DNA of 64,000 bases from positions 1-64,000 of the forward strand of contig JALVSY010000016.1 of assembly GCA_027036135.1 (NCBI GenBank). The letters run 5' to 3'. Source of the DNA: Pyrodictiaceae archaeon (GTDB lineage Archaea; Thermoproteota; Thermoprotei_A; Sulfolobales; Pyrodictiaceae). The notes below the pieces were generated by a model. It was not told the DNA's origin, made no database searches, and was given only the letters and a program-made list of their open reading frames with translations. This document shows, in pieces, positions 16,901-29,002 of this stretch; the first letter of the stretch is position 1; every line of letters begins with the position of its first letter. The translations under genes and the position numbers were made by a program.

Positions 16901-17325
16901 TACTCATAGGAGTAGTCTATTACCAGAAGCTGCACCACATGGTTGCTGACAAGATGCATGCAAGAGCCAGGGGCCCCATTCAGATACTAACGAGGCAGCC
17001 AACGGAGGGACGCGCAAGGGAGGGTGGTCTACGATTCGGCGAAATGGAGCGCGACTGCCTCGTAGGCCATGGAGCAGCTATGCTCCTGCGGGAAAGAATG
17101 CTAGAGAGCAGTGACAAATACGTCATGTATGTCTGTGAACTCTGTGGCCATATAGCGTGGTTTGATAGAAACAAGCGGAAATACATATGCCCGATACATG
17201 GCGAGAATGGAAAGATATCAGCAGTGGTTGTCCCCTATGCGTTCAAGCTACTGCTACAAGAGCTTATGTCCATGTGCGTAATGCCTAGGCTGAGACTTGC
17301 CCCGAAGTATGAATGGAAGCCGTAA
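13903..17325 (+). CDS. rpoB: RNA polymerase subunit B, undivided
   Basis: The 1140-residue second-largest RNA polymerase subunit, in one piece rather than split into B' and B''. Catalytic-region motifs are clear: GTQWGRICPFETPEGPNCG, FTGYNIEDAIIMNKSS, GDKFASRHGQKG and the C-terminal clamp zinc finger CELCGHIAWF...CPIHG near residue 1085-1105. The TTG start at 13903 has GAGGTGATGG upstream. It lies 42 bp after rpoH and 23 bp before rpoA1. Confidence 0.98.
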   Translation: MAASSEAFPSVEDRWVVMKAFIDEYGLVRQHIDSFNRFVEKELKQIVREFGRVATPRRYYEIRIVDVELGEPMVIESDGGEHPVTPMECRIRDLTYAAPIKAKVVVVENGVEQEPEEVILGFLPIMLRSKADPLARCFYEGGDREECERRLVDAGEDPKDPGGYFIINGSERVVVMQEDQALNRILVGKARAGTGSAVYTAKVISSHAGVRYQLILDMHKDGTLHVSMSRALSKIPFVVLMRALGLESDRDIVLAVSPDPQLQQMLIPSLEQARAINTVEDALDYIGSRFREGIGKPREQRIRIAERVLDTILLPHIGTSPQDRLRKALFLGQMAAKLLEYVLGRRPEDDKDHYANKRVLLAGDLIAMVFGIAMRTLVYDIRQQLERLRARGRRITARMLIRSDIVTNRIREALATGNWPGQRTGVSQLLDRTNWLSMLSHLRRVVSQLSRSQPHFEARDVHGTQWGRICPFETPEGPNCGLVKNLALMAYVSPGADESEVEKLLYSMGVRDAVEIFNEVRKAGYYPPELMAWSKVFLNGKLIGYHPKGEELVYTIRKLRRQGKLSPYINVAHYKTEHINEVHINTDPGRLLRPVFVVEDGKLVYRPEHAEKLRRGEWRFSDLLRNGIVEMLDAEEEENTYIALNPQDITKEHTHMEIWPAAIMSVTAATIPYAEHNQSPRNTYQAAMAKQALGLYAANYQIRVDTRGHLLHYPEKPLVQTRMLDVIGFNERPAGQNVVIAVMSFTGYNIEDAIIMNKSSVERGLARSTFFRLYATEERRYSGGLSDRIEVPEPSVEGSKPPEMYRKLDADGIVSPEVEVKGGEVLIGKTSPPRFMEEYREFGTVSVRRRDTSVTMRHGEKGFVDTVILTENVEGFKLVKVRVRDQRIPELGDKFASRHGQKGVIGLLIPQYDMPFTEDGITPDIIINPHAFPSRMTLGQLFETIAGKYAAIYARFVDGTPFAKEPIENLKIELLKAGYAPDGTELMYDGRTGEMLRNPILIGVVYYQKLHHMVADKMHARARGPIQILTRQPTEGRAREGGLRFGEMERDCLVGHGAAMLLRERMLESSDKYVMYVCELCGHIAWFDRNKRKYICPIHGENGKISAVVVPYAFKLLLQELMSMCVMPRLRLAPKYEWKP

Positions 17326-17348
17326 TAAAGTCTATGAGGTGATTATTC

Positions 17349-21261
<3,913 letters not shown>

Positions 21262-21262
<1 letters not shown>

Positions 21263-21597
21263 TGAGCACAGTCCAGGTCGGTGATATTGAGAAGGAATTG
21301 GTGAATGCACTAAAGACCGGCAAAGTTGTCCTAGGTTCGAGGAAGACGCTGAAACTAGTTAAGCTCGGTAAGGCAAAGGCAGTAGTTGTTGCAGAGAATG
21401 CTCCGCCCGAGATACGCGACGACATAATCTACTATGCTAAGCTCGGCAATATACCAGTATATGTCTATCCTGGTACAAGCCTTGAGCTGGGAGCTGTTTG
21501 CGGAAAACCATTTACAGTTGCAAGCCTAGCTATCCTAGATCCCGGAAACTCCCGTATAATTGACCTCATAGAGGCTATACAGTCTCAAGAAGCGTGA
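21262..21597 (+). CDS. rpl30e: Ribosomal protein eL30
   Basis: A 111-residue L7Ae/L30e-fold protein of the large subunit. Family features are [32 protein letters not shown] and the glycine-containing [14 protein letters not shown]. The GTG start overlaps the rpoA2 stop by one base, so translation is coupled. Its position between rpoA2 and nusA is standard in archaea. Confidence 0.96.
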
Positions 21598-21633
21598 ACA
21601 AATCTAGATATGAACGGAGGTGTGTGAACGGGT

Positions 21634-22065
21634 TTGGCCAATATAAAGCTAACAGCTGAAGAAATGAGATATATGGCGTTACTCCAGGACCTAACAGGTG
21701 CAGTAGCACGCGATTGCATCATTGATGACGAGAATAACCGTGTAATATTCATAGTTAGGCCTGGTGACGCAGGCAAGGCTATCGGGCGTAGAGGCTCCAA
21801 TATTAATAGGCTCCGTCGTCTCCTCGGTAAAGAAATCGAGGTAATAGAGTATGCTGACACGTTAGAGGATCTAGTTAAGAACATATTCTCGCCAGCACGC
21901 ATACTCAATATCAGGCTAGTAAAGCGTAACGGCAGGAACATACTCTATGTAGTAGTGGATCCAGCTGATAAGGGTAAAGCGATCGGCAAGGGAGGCAAAA
22001 AAGTAGCGATAGCACGCATTGTCCTAAAGAGATACCACGATATAGACGAGGTAAAAATAAGATAA
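21634..22065 (+). CDS. nusA: Archaeal NusA (two KH domains)
   Basis: A short NusA of 143 residues with only the two KH domains and no S1 domain, as in other archaea. GxxG loops are visible as IGRRGSNI (about 48-55) and IGKGGKKV (about 114-121). It binds RNA and probably affects elongation. TTG start at 21634 with GGAGGTGTG upstream. It lies between rpl30e and rps12 in the conserved order. Confidence 0.95.
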   Translation: MANIKLTAEEMRYMALLQDLTGAVARDCIIDDENNRVIFIVRPGDAGKAIGRRGSNINRLRRLLGKEIEVIEYADTLEDLVKNIFSPARILNIRLVKRNGRNILYVVVDPADKGKAIGKGGKKVAIARIVLKRYHDIDEVKIR

Positions 22066-22121
22066 GCCCCTCCCTCTACGTAACAGGCTACCGGGTAGGA
22101 CGAAGAAGAGGTGCCCTAGTC

Positions 22122-22565
22122 TTGGCGGGCAAGAAGTCGCCAAATGGGTTCTTCGCAGCACGTAAGCTTAAGCGTAAGAGACTAAAATTCCGCTGGAGCC
22201 AAAGAGAGTTCAAGATACGCATGTTAGGCCTAAAGAAGAAGTACGACCCACTTGAAGGAGCACCAATGGCTCGTGGGATAGTCCTTGAGAAGGTAGGTGT
22301 AGAGGCACGTCAGCCTAATTCAGCTGTACGAAAATGTGTAAGAGTACAACTAGTGAAGAACGGGCGCGTGGTCACAGCCTTCGTGCCAGGTGATGGCGGC
22401 CTCCTCGTAGTAGACGAGCACGACGAGGTACTCATTGAGGGTATTGGCGGCCCACGCGGCCGATCAATGGGCGACATTCCTGGTGTACGCTATAAGGTTG
22501 TAACAGTTAATGGTGTATCACTAAAAGCTATACTAGAGGGCAAAAAGCAGAAGCCACAGCGATGA
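22122..22565 (+). CDS. rps12: Ribosomal protein uS12
   Basis: The decoding-centre protein of the small subunit, 147 residues with the archaeal N-terminal extension. Conserved loops are [21 protein letters not shown] and FVPGDGG, with [15 protein letters not shown] near the C-terminus. TTG start at 22122, GAGGTGCCC upstream. rps7 follows only after a reversed DUF151 gene. Confidence 0.98.
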   Translation: MAGKKSPNGFFAARKLKRKRLKFRWSQREFKIRMLGLKKKYDPLEGAPMARGIVLEKVGVEARQPNSAVRKCVRVQLVKNGRVVTAFVPGDGGLLVVDEHDEVLIEGIGGPRGRSMGDIPGVRYKVVTVNGVSLKAILEGKKQKPQR

Positions 22566-22604
22566 GACGATACAAATAGTTATTATTCCTATCTATTAAG
22601 TAAT

Positions 22605-23090
22605 TCATTCCTCGTTCTCGAAGGATTCTTGCTCATCAACAAGCCTCTTAGATACATAGATAGGCTTATCAAATAATCTTGCTAGGAATATTGCATGACT
22701 TGGCACCATTCTTCTCATCATGTATATTCCTCCTAGATTGAAACTAGCTTTCGCCGTATACAGGTAAGTATTATAGTCTATCTCGTCTATCACGACGTAC
22801 TCTAGCCTCTTTCCTAGTTCCTCGAAGAAGTTCCTCATATCAATTAGTATATCAAATACTGTTTCCCTCATACCAGGTAGGGAGGGTTCATCTTTCTGTC
22901 TCTCGATCTTGTTTAGTGCTTCAACTATCTCGAAAGGTACATTATACAATGTGAATTCTCTGCCATCCTCTAGCTCGAGGACTATAACAGGTATATTAGG
23001 GACGCTCGGAGTAATCATAGCGGTAACGTTACGTGCCTCTAACAGAATATCTGAGCCCTTTGGTGGAGGCAATTCTCTGCTCCTCCTCAA
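22605..23090 (-). CDS. DUF151 (bifunctional-nuclease-like) protein
   Basis: A 161-residue DUF151-family protein: IPVIVLELEDGREFTLYNVP resembles the family's substrate-facing N-terminal strand, and MVPSHAIFLARLFDKPIYVSK corresponds to the P-S-D-A-I-A-L-A helix, with PSHAI in place of the usual PSDAI. Some bacterial and plant members have nuclease activity; archaeal function is not established. The C-terminal tail is acidic. It is transcribed against the ribosomal operon and splits rps12 from rps7. Confidence 0.82.
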   Translation of the reverse strand: MRRSRELPPPKGSDILLEARNVTAMITPSVPNIPVIVLELEDGREFTLYNVPFEIVEALNKIERQKDEPSLPGMRETVFDILIDMRNFFEELGKRLEYVVIDEIDYNTYLYTAKASFNLGGIYMMRRMVPSHAIFLARLFDKPIYVSKRLVDEQESFENEE

Positions 23091-23203
23091 GCCCTTGCTA
23101 ATCTTATTCTCTGTATACCTTTATTTTCTCTAGTGTTGGAGGTGTAAGCGAGACCTAAATTTATTCCCGGGCGCTCGTGTAGCCCCCTGGGAGGGTACGC
23201 GGT

Positions 23204-23806
23204 ATGAGCGAGCTCCAGGAGCAAGTTCCAGGACTAGACCCTAGGAACATAAAGCTGTTTGGCAAGTGGAGCTTTGAGGGCATAGAGATACGTGACCCAA
23301 GCCTTAAGCGGTATATCTCGCTAAAACCAGTATGGCTCCCCCACACTGGTGGTAGGCACGAGCATAGACGTTTCGGCAAGTCAGAAGTACCCATAGTTGA
23401 GAGGCTCATTAACAGGCTAATGCATCCTGGGCGTAACATGGGCAAGAAGCATTTAGCGTACAACATTGTTAGACAAGCATTTGAGCTAATATATGTAAGG
23501 ACGGGAGAGAACCCGCTACAAGTCCTCGTCCGCGCAATAGAGAATGCTGCACCACGCGAAGACGTTACACGAATAATGTATGGTGGTATAACGTATTTCG
23601 TGTCCGTTGACGTAGCGCCACAGCGTAGAGTCGATGTCGCACTAAAGCACCTAGCTGATGGTGCTAGGATGTGTGCATTCAATAACCCCAAGCCGATAGA
23701 GGAGTGCTTAGCTGATGAGATAATCGCTGCTGCTCATGGCGATACACGAAGCTACGCTGTTAGAAGGAAGGAGGAGATAGAGAGAATAGCTCTAAGCTCA
23801 AGATAA
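23204..23806 (+). CDS. rps7: Ribosomal protein uS7
   Basis: A 200-residue archaeal S7, an assembly nucleator of the small-subunit head. Visible family features are [44 protein letters not shown] and the basic C-terminus [19 protein letters not shown] 23204 is preceded by GGGAGGG. A separate upstream TATA-like AAATTTATT (near 23156-23164) suggests it starts its own transcript after the reversed gene. Confidence 0.97.
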   Translation: MSELQEQVPGLDPRNIKLFGKWSFEGIEIRDPSLKRYISLKPVWLPHTGGRHEHRRFGKSEVPIVERLINRLMHPGRNMGKKHLAYNIVRQAFELIYVRTGENPLQVLVRAIENAAPREDVTRIMYGGITYFVSVDVAPQRRVDVALKHLADGARMCAFNNPKPIEECLADEIIAAAHGDTRSYAVRRKEEIERIALSSR

Positions 23807-23840
23807 CCTCATATATCGCCTTGTATCTATTGTTTACTAA

Positions 23841-23850
23841 ACCTTTATAA
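23841..23850 (+). promoter_or_regulatory. TATA box of the EF-1alpha gene
   Basis: ACCTTTATAA is about 58 bp ahead of the start and is the strongest TATA-like match in the rps7 to EF-1alpha gap. It predicts transcription from about 23873 with a leader holding GGAAAGGGG. Confidence 0.55.
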
Positions 23851-23907
23851 GACTCGCTTTATAGAAGCACTTCTCCGGCAAGAAGGAAAGGGGTCTGGGT
23901 GAAGAAT

Positions 23908-25227
23908 ATGAGCCAGCAGAAGCCGCACCTCAACCTCGTAGTGATAGGGCACGTTGACCACGGTAAGAGCACGCTAGTAGGCCACCTACTATTCCGTCTA
24001 GGATTCGTTGACGAAAAGACTATCAAGATGCTAGAAGAGGAGGCAAAGAAGAAGGGCAAGGAGTCCTTCAAGTACGCGTGGCTACTAGACAAGCTAAAAG
24101 AGGAGAGAGAGCGCGGTGTAACAATAGACCTAAGCTTCGTCAAATTCGAGACAAAGAAGTACTACTTCACAATCATAGATGCCCCTGGTCACAGAGACTT
24201 CGTAAAGAACATGATTACTGGAGCCAGCCAAGCAGACGCAGCAATACTGGTAGTGTCGGCAAGGAAGGGTGAATTCGAGGCAGGTATGAGCGCCGAGGGC
24301 CAGACTCGTGAGCACCTAATACTCGCAAAGACTATGGGCATTGACCAGATAATTGTCGCTGTTAACAAGATGGATGCAACGGAGCCACCTTACAGTAAAC
24401 AAAGATATGAGCAAATAGTGGCAGTACTAAAGAAGTTCATGAAGGGCCTCGGCTACAAGGTTGACGAGATACCATTCATACCTGTATCCGCCTGGACAGG
24501 CGAGAACCTAATAGAGCGAAGCCCCAACATGCCATGGTACAATGGCCCAACACTAGTAGAGGCACTTGATAACTACATCAAGCCACCAAAGAAGCCCGTA
24601 GATAAGCCACTAAGGATACCGATACAGAACGTCTACGTGATACCCGGCGTAGGAACAGTACCAGTAGGCCGTGTAGAGACTGGTGTACTCAGAGTTGGTG
24701 ACAAGGTAGTATTCATGCCGCCAGGTGTGACCGGCGAGGTCCGCAGCATAGAGATGCACCATCAACCACTACAGCAAGCAGAGCCTGGTGACAATATAGG
24801 CTTCAACGTGAGAGGCGTCTCCAAGAAGGATGTAAAGCGTGGAGACGTAGTAGGTCACCTAGACAATCCGCCAACAGTAGCAGACGAGTTCACAGCAAGA
24901 ATCTTCGTAATATGGCACCCAAGCGCCATAACAGTTGGCTACACACCAGTCATACATGCGCACACTGCAAGCATAGCGGCAAGAATAGTAGAAATACAAG
25001 CAAAACTAGACCCAAGAACGGGCCAGGTAGTAGAGAAGAACCCACAGTTCCTAAAGATGGGTGATGCTGCTATAGTGAAGTTCAAGCCAATCAAGCCAAT
25101 GGTCATAGAGAAGTACAGCGAATTCCCACCACTAGGCCGCTTCGCGATGAGAGATATGGGCAAGACCATAGGTATCGGCGTAGTAATAGATATCAAGCCA
25201 GCAAAGGTAGAGATAAGAAAGAAGTAA
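23908..25227 (+). CDS. tuf: Translation elongation factor 1 alpha (aEF1A)
   Basis: The GTPase that delivers aminoacyl-tRNA to the ribosome, 439 residues. G1 is [10 protein letters not shown]3 DAPGHRDF, G4 NKMD and G5 SAW. I use ATG 23908 ([14 protein letters not shown]), which gives the usual N-terminus; an upstream in-frame GTG at 23899 is also possible. Codon choice is strongly biased, as expected for a highly expressed gene. Confidence 0.98.
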   Translation: MSQQKPHLNLVVIGHVDHGKSTLVGHLLFRLGFVDEKTIKMLEEEAKKKGKESFKYAWLLDKLKEERERGVTIDLSFVKFETKKYYFTIIDAPGHRDFVKNMITGASQADAAILVVSARKGEFEAGMSAEGQTREHLILAKTMGIDQIIVAVNKMDATEPPYSKQRYEQIVAVLKKFMKGLGYKVDEIPFIPVSAWTGENLIERSPNMPWYNGPTLVEALDNYIKPPKKPVDKPLRIPIQNVYVIPGVGTVPVGRVETGVLRVGDKVVFMPPGVTGEVRSIEMHHQPLQQAEPGDNIGFNVRGVSKKDVKRGDVVGHLDNPPTVADEFTARIFVIWHPSAITVGYTPVIHAHTASIAARIVEIQAKLDPRTGQVVEKNPQFLKMGDAAIVKFKPIKPMVIEKYSEFPPLGRFAMRDMGKTIGIGVVIDIKPAKVEIRKK

Positions 25228-25410
25228 CGAGGAATCATTTTCCCACTACTCTTCTCTTCACGGCACAGAGGTGCTTAGGCATAGACAATTTTTACATAAT
25301 ACATAATTAGCTAACTCACTTCCATAAAACTTCTCACTACTCATTACATATATTCTATTCCTTGGGTTTGAGGCTATTAATCGCTGAAGTATAACAGAAA
25401 GTTGTTAAGG

Positions 25411-25420
25411 CTTTAATAAT
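25411..25420 (+). promoter_or_regulatory. TATA box of rps10
   Basis: CTTTAATAAT lies 41-50 bp upstream of the rps10 ATG (25461) and about 190 bp after the EF-1alpha stop. It implies a separate transcript for rps10 with a leader containing GGGGAGGAGAT. Confidence 0.5.
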
Positions 25421-25460
25421 CCCCAGGCCGATGATAGTTGAAGGGGAGGAGATAAGAGCC

Positions 25461-25769
25461 ATGGTGCAGCGCGCAGAGATAAGGCTATGGAGCACAAACG
25501 TTGATAACCTAAACATGGTTGTAGACCAGATAAAGAAGATAGCTCAGAAAGCAGGCGTTAGGATGAGAGGTCCAATTCCGCTTCCTACAAAGCGCCTTAT
25601 AGTACCGACGCTTAGGCTACCCCATGGCGAAGGATCTAAAAAGTGGGATAAGTGGGAGCTAAGAATACATAAAAGGCTAGTTATAGTAGATGCTGATGAA
25701 AGAGTTATGAGGCAAATAATGAGAGTTCGTGTACCCGAGGACGTCTACATAGAAATAAGGCTTAGGTAA
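25461..25769 (+). CDS. rps10: Ribosomal protein uS10
   Basis: A 102-residue small-subunit head protein: [42 protein letters not shown] and [19 protein letters not shown] are characteristic. ATG 25461 follows GGGGAGGAGATAAGAGCC; an upstream ATG at 25431 in frame would add ten residues that the family lacks. Confidence 0.97.
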   Translation: MVQRAEIRLWSTNVDNLNMVVDQIKKIAQKAGVRMRGPIPLPTKRLIVPTLRLPHGEGSKKWDKWELRIHKRLVIVDADERVMRQIMRVRVPEDVYIEIRLR

Positions 25770-25903
25770 CTAAGTAAGTGCTATAGATGCGGAAGAGCAA
25801 TGAATAGAATAGTACCATGTTTTGGTCCTTTCATATGAGTGAGTCTTATTTACAACCTATCCATCGCTCCACTATTAGATGGGGGTAGTGGCTTTTCCTG
25901 GGC

Positions 25904-25990
25904 GCCGGGGTGCCCGAGCGGTCTAAGGGGCCGGCCTTGAGAGCCGGTGGCCACACGGCCGCGCGGGTTCAAATCCCGCCCCCGGCGCCA
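25904..25990 (+). tRNA. tRNA-Ser (anticodon TGA)
   Basis: Acceptor GCCGGGG pairs with CCCCGGC. The anticodon stem CCGGC/GCCGG encloses the loop CTTGAGA with anticodon TGA at 25938-25940. A long variable arm (about TGGCCACACGGCCGC) marks a class II tRNA, the T-arm is GCGGG-TTCAAAT-CCCGC, the discriminator is G and the CCA is encoded (25988-25990). No intron. Confidence 0.97.
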
Positions 25991-26084
25991 CAATAATTCC
26001 TCTACATTGTTAACTTGCTTCTCTCACTTAGCATTGCTAAGCCGAATACTATTTTCTCGTCTAAGGCCTCTACTAGGAAACTAG

Positions 26085-26924
26085 GTGGTAGAGTTATTGT
26101 TTGAGCATGCCCTTGTAGGTGTTGATTTATCGAAAGTAAGTGATAGCCTTATCAAGTGGCTTGTAAGCCTTAAGAGTATTGAGACTAAGAGGCTTAGCCT
26201 TGTTTATGTGATTCCGCTTGAGCTTGTAGAGCATGTAGCTGGGTTCGCTGTTGATAAGTTATTATCGGAGCTAAGGAGGGAAGCATTAGAGAAGCTAGAG
26301 GAGTATTCGCGATTTCTTGAGTCAGAGGGCTTTCTAGTAGATTTCAAGGTTCTCGGACCAGCTGTTCCTGCTAAGAAGCTTGCGGAAGAGGCAGAGAAGC
26401 TTAGTGTTGACTATATTGTTGTTGCATCTAGGGGGCATGGATGGCTTAGGGAGCTATTAATGGGTAGTACTGTTGAAGAACTTCTCCGTATAACAACTAG
26501 GTCTGTTCTGGTCTCCAAGCCTTATAAGCGCAGGAAAGGAGAGAAGGTTGAGCTAACGGTGCCGCCAAACCCCTTCTCAGGTTTACCAGTTCTCGCGGCC
26601 GTGGAGTTCGATGAGTATCTTGACTCTGTTCTTTCATGTGGCGTAGAGCTTGCCAAGCGAAGCAAGGGAGAGCTAGTAATGGTTCATATAGTAGAGGATG
26701 GCGAGGACTTCTCTTATGCGAAGGAACGATTAGCTAGGCTGGCCCGCTCCATCAGCGGTGATGTTTCTGTGCGGTATGAGGTTCTTAGTGGGCGTCCCTA
26801 TAAGGTTATTGTTGAGCTTGTAGATAAGATGAAGGTGGGATTGGTCGTTATCGGTGGTAAGCCGGGTAGTGTATTAGAGTATGTTGCTAAGCGATCACCT
26901 GTACACATTTTTGCCTGTAAATAA
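26085..26924 (+). CDS. Tandem universal stress protein (UspA-like)
   Basis: A 279-residue cytosolic protein with two Usp folds. The first (about 1-150) begins FEHALVGVDLSK and has the ATP-binding-type VDYIVVASRGHGWLRELLMGSTVEELL; the second (about 165-279) has VGLVVIGGKPGSV but lacks the full G-2x-G-9x-G-S/T pattern, so probably only the first half binds nucleotide. GTG start at 26085. It is not obviously linked to the small proteins that follow (94-bp gap with a TATA-like AACTTTATTG near 26957). Confidence 0.88.
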   Translation: MVELLFEHALVGVDLSKVSDSLIKWLVSLKSIETKRLSLVYVIPLELVEHVAGFAVDKLLSELRREALEKLEEYSRFLESEGFLVDFKVLGPAVPAKKLAEEAEKLSVDYIVVASRGHGWLRELLMGSTVEELLRITTRSVLVSKPYKRRKGEKVELTVPPNPFSGLPVLAAVEFDEYLDSVLSCGVELAKRSKGELVMVHIVEDGEDFSYAKERLARLARSISGDVSVRYEVLSGRPYKVIVELVDKMKVGLVVIGGKPGSVLEYVAKRSPVHIFACK

Positions 26925-27018
26925 GTCTCTATATTCTGTTCCATAATATTGCACAAAACTTTATTGACCCCTATTCTAGTACTACTGTAAGCGGAGATTA
27001 GGAGAGAGGTGATAGTGC

Positions 27019-27270
27019 ATGGTATGGGGATGGAGAGGTAAGGGTTGGGGATGGAGAGGAGGATGGAGTGGACCCTGGCCAGGAAATGGTCCATTTAGCT
27101 ACCTACCGCCATGGCTGAGACCAGGATGGCTATTTGGAGGACGAGGCGCTTGCTGGCGGCTCTACGGTATGCCTGGCTGGATTTACTGGGGCCTATATCG
27201 GTACCCAGTACCCTATTATCCGTATTGGCCTCGCTATCCTTACTACCCGGTATACCCGCCATATTGGTGA
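27019..27270 (+). CDS. Trp/Tyr/Pro/Gly-rich small protein
   Basis: An 83-residue protein of striking composition: the first third repeats Gly-Trp-Arg units (GWRGKGWGWRGGW), and the last third is Tyr-Pro-rich (YPYWPRYPYYPVYPPYW). Acidic residues are absent. ATG 27019 has an excellent ribosome-binding site (GAGAGGTGAT) seven bases upstream, so expression is likely. It resembles DUF5320-type small archaeal proteins in composition and in having a DUF134 regulator nearby, but no residue-level family motif is certain. Function unknown. Confidence 0.7.
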   Translation: MVWGWRGKGWGWRGGWSGPWPGNGPFSYLPPWLRPGWLFGGRGACWRLYGMPGWIYWGLYRYPVPYYPYWPRYPYYPVYPPYW

Positions 27271-27289
27271 TCTGCTAAGTGGTGAAACA

Positions 27290-27550
27290 ATGTACTACGT
27301 TCCATGGTGGCCTAGAAGGCTAAGATGGCCGCCTATACTCTATATACCAGTATACTATCCCTATCCACCACTTTTACCACCATATTATCCGCCATACTAT
27401 CCGCCGAGCCCAGAGGATGAGCTACAATTCCTAGAACAGTATAAGAGATATCTAGAGGACGAACTCAAAAGCATAAAAGAGGAACTAGAAGAAGTTGAGG
27501 CAAGAATAGAGGAGCTCAAAAGAATGCTAAGTAAGCGATCCCCTCCCTAG
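27290..27550 (+). CDS. Tyr/Pro-rich protein with C-terminal coiled coil (DUF5320-like)
   Basis: An 86-residue protein. The N-terminal half is Pro/Tyr/Trp-rich (YYVPWWPRRLRWPP, PPYYPPYYPP) and the C-terminal half is a heptad coiled coil from about residue 42 to 80 (LEQYKRYLEDELKSIKEEL...). I use ATG 27290, 19 bp after the previous stop and preceded by GTGGTG; a longer frame from 27134 overlaps the W-rich gene and is not credible. Aromatic N-terminus plus coiled coil fits DUF5320-like proteins. Function unknown. Confidence 0.7.
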   Translation: MYYVPWWPRRLRWPPILYIPVYYPYPPLLPPYYPPYYPPSPEDELQFLEQYKRYLEDELKSIKEELEEVEARIEELKRMLSKRSPP

Positions 27551-27634
27551 CTCATCAACCAGTTTTTCGACGAGCGACTCATTACTTCATGCTTTAGGTT
27601 TGCAAGAAAAGTGGTAAAGCTTGTCTAGAGATCC

Positions 27635-27985
27635 TTGTCTGTTCTTGTAAGGCTGAGTATCTTGCCTCGTCGTCGCCGCATGCGGCAGAGACGTGGATGC
27701 TGGATAGCCGAGAAACCACCATGGCTTCCTCCTATGAGTGGTAGAGAGACCGTGTTCGTTCCTGTGAGCAATGACTCTAGTACTGCCTCGGAGAAAGAAC
27801 CTGTTATATTATACCCGGAGGAGGTTGAGGCCTATCGCCTAGTATATCTTGAGGGGAGAACACAGGAAGAGGCTGCTAAGTTAATGGGTGTGTCAAGGGG
27901 TGCTTTGTGGCGTCTGCTCTACAGTGCACGGCGAAAGATAGGATTGGCTATCGTTCAGCGAAGGCCTCTTATTGTCTTCTCCTAG
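27635..27985 (+). CDS. DUF134 HTH regulator
   Basis: A 116-residue protein of the DUF134 family: after a basic N-terminus and a variable linker, it has YPEEVEAYRLVYLEGRTQEEAAKLMGVSRGALW (split here only for description: EVEAYRLVYLEG, then an HTH QEEAAKLMGVSRGALWRLL) and SARRKIGLAIV. These match the sigma-4-like HTH of DUF134. The C-terminal metal-binding tail of many members is missing. It follows the two aromatic proteins and is a candidate regulator of them. Confidence 0.82.
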   Translation: MSVLVRLSILPRRRRMRQRRGCWIAEKPPWLPPMSGRETVFVPVSNDSSTASEKEPVILYPEEVEAYRLVYLEGRTQEEAAKLMGVSRGALWRLLYSARRKIGLAIVQRRPLIVFS

Positions 27986-28060
27986 GCTAGCTGCGTTACC
28001 TAATAAAGCGTGTTATTCCGCTGAATATACCTACACGGGATAGTGTGGGGTAGTGATGCC

Positions 28061-28333
28061 ATGCCGCGCATACGAGTAAAACTTGTATCGCTGCTACGGG
28101 AGGCAGTAGGTGGCGCGAGCGAGCTAATCCTTGAGATCGATGAGGGTGCAAAGCTGAGTGATGTATTGAGGCACTTGTTCGAGAAGTATCCTCGCCTGGG
28201 AAAACTAGTTGAAGATTTATCGAGAAGAGGACTTGATGTATTATTTGTCTTGAATGGGAAGGAAACTAGTCTCAGCGCAGAGATAAAAGATGGCGATGAA
28301 CTAGTAATATTACCGCCAGCTTCTGGAGGCTAA
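28061..28333 (+). CDS. MoaD/ThiS-family ubiquitin-like protein
   Basis: A 90-residue beta-grasp protein ending in Gly-Gly, the thiocarboxylate-forming C-terminus of MoaD, ThiS and archaeal SAMPs (LPPASGG). It may donate sulfur to molybdopterin or thiolated tRNA, or modify proteins. ATG 28061 (MPRIRVKLVSLLREAVGG) is preferred over the in-frame GTG/ATG at 28043-28060. Its stop overlaps the convergent PEBP gene by 4 bp. Confidence 0.9.
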   Translation: MPRIRVKLVSLLREAVGGASELILEIDEGAKLSDVLRHLFEKYPRLGKLVEDLSRRGLDVLFVLNGKETSLSAEIKDGDELVILPPASGG

Positions 28334-28959
28334 CGCTCATAAACACCGTAAAGAATGCCATAGGTTACAACATGTCCTGCTATGGCCTTGAAAAGCTCTT
28401 TGGGTTTCATGGCTGGCGGGAGCTGTATTTTCGCGTCAAGTCCTAGTACTAGGAATATGTAGCGATGTTTACTCCCACGTGGTGGACAGGGTGGCCCATA
28501 CCCTATTCTGCCATAGCTATTTACTCCCTGGGCTCCAAGGCCCTTGATTATCGGTACAGGCGGTAGCGCCTCGGGTATCACTACCCTTGCTGAGGCTGGT
28601 ATATTGTAGAGAAGCCAGTGATAAAATACGCCTCCAGGGGCATCTGGGTCATACATTACTAGCACTAGTTCCCGTACACTAGGAGGTATACTACTTATTA
28701 CTAGGGGCGGCGAGGTACCTGCTCCATCGCATGTGTAGCGAACAGGTATTAATGATCCATTCTTTATTGCTGGCGAGCCTATGTTTATCAACTTGGGTTT
28801 GTTTTCCACGATGGCTGGCAAAGGCAATGGGGCAGCCCTATGTCTACGCGTGTTAAAATAAATAAGGCTCGTAGCTATAATAGCTAAAACAAGGAGTAGT
28901 GCAAGGTACAAGATAATACGTTCATGCTTCACTTTATCCCCGAGAATAACTGGGGGCAT
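28330..28959 (-). CDS. PEBP/RKIP-family protein with N-terminal membrane anchor
   Basis: A 209-residue protein: a membrane segment at about 14-33 (IILYLALLLVLAIIATSLIY), then a phosphatidylethanolamine-binding-protein domain with RYTCDGAGTSPPL, YDPDAPGGVFYHWLLYN and GYGPPCPPRGSKHRYIF, the ligand-pocket motifs. The orientation suggests an extracytoplasmic domain tethered to the membrane. Ligand and role are unknown; bacterial/archaeal members are sometimes protease-inhibitor-like. Confidence 0.88.
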   Translation of the reverse strand: MPPVILGDKVKHERIILYLALLLVLAIIATSLIYFNTRRHRAAPLPLPAIVENKPKLINIGSPAIKNGSLIPVRYTCDGAGTSPPLVISSIPPSVRELVLVMYDPDAPGGVFYHWLLYNIPASARVVIPEALPPVPIIKGLGAQGVNSYGRIGYGPPCPPRGSKHRYIFLVLGLDAKIQLPPAMKPKELFKAIAGHVVTYGILYGVYER

Positions 28960-29002
28960 AGAGGAAGATAAGGATTAGTATCGTCATAGCCGGGTGCTAT
29001 GT

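Noticed and set aside
27134-27550. The long 138-residue version of the Tyr/Pro-rich gene
   Set aside because: It overlaps the W-rich gene in another frame, and its first 52 residues look like a frame shadow. ATG 27290 with a ribosome-binding site is better.
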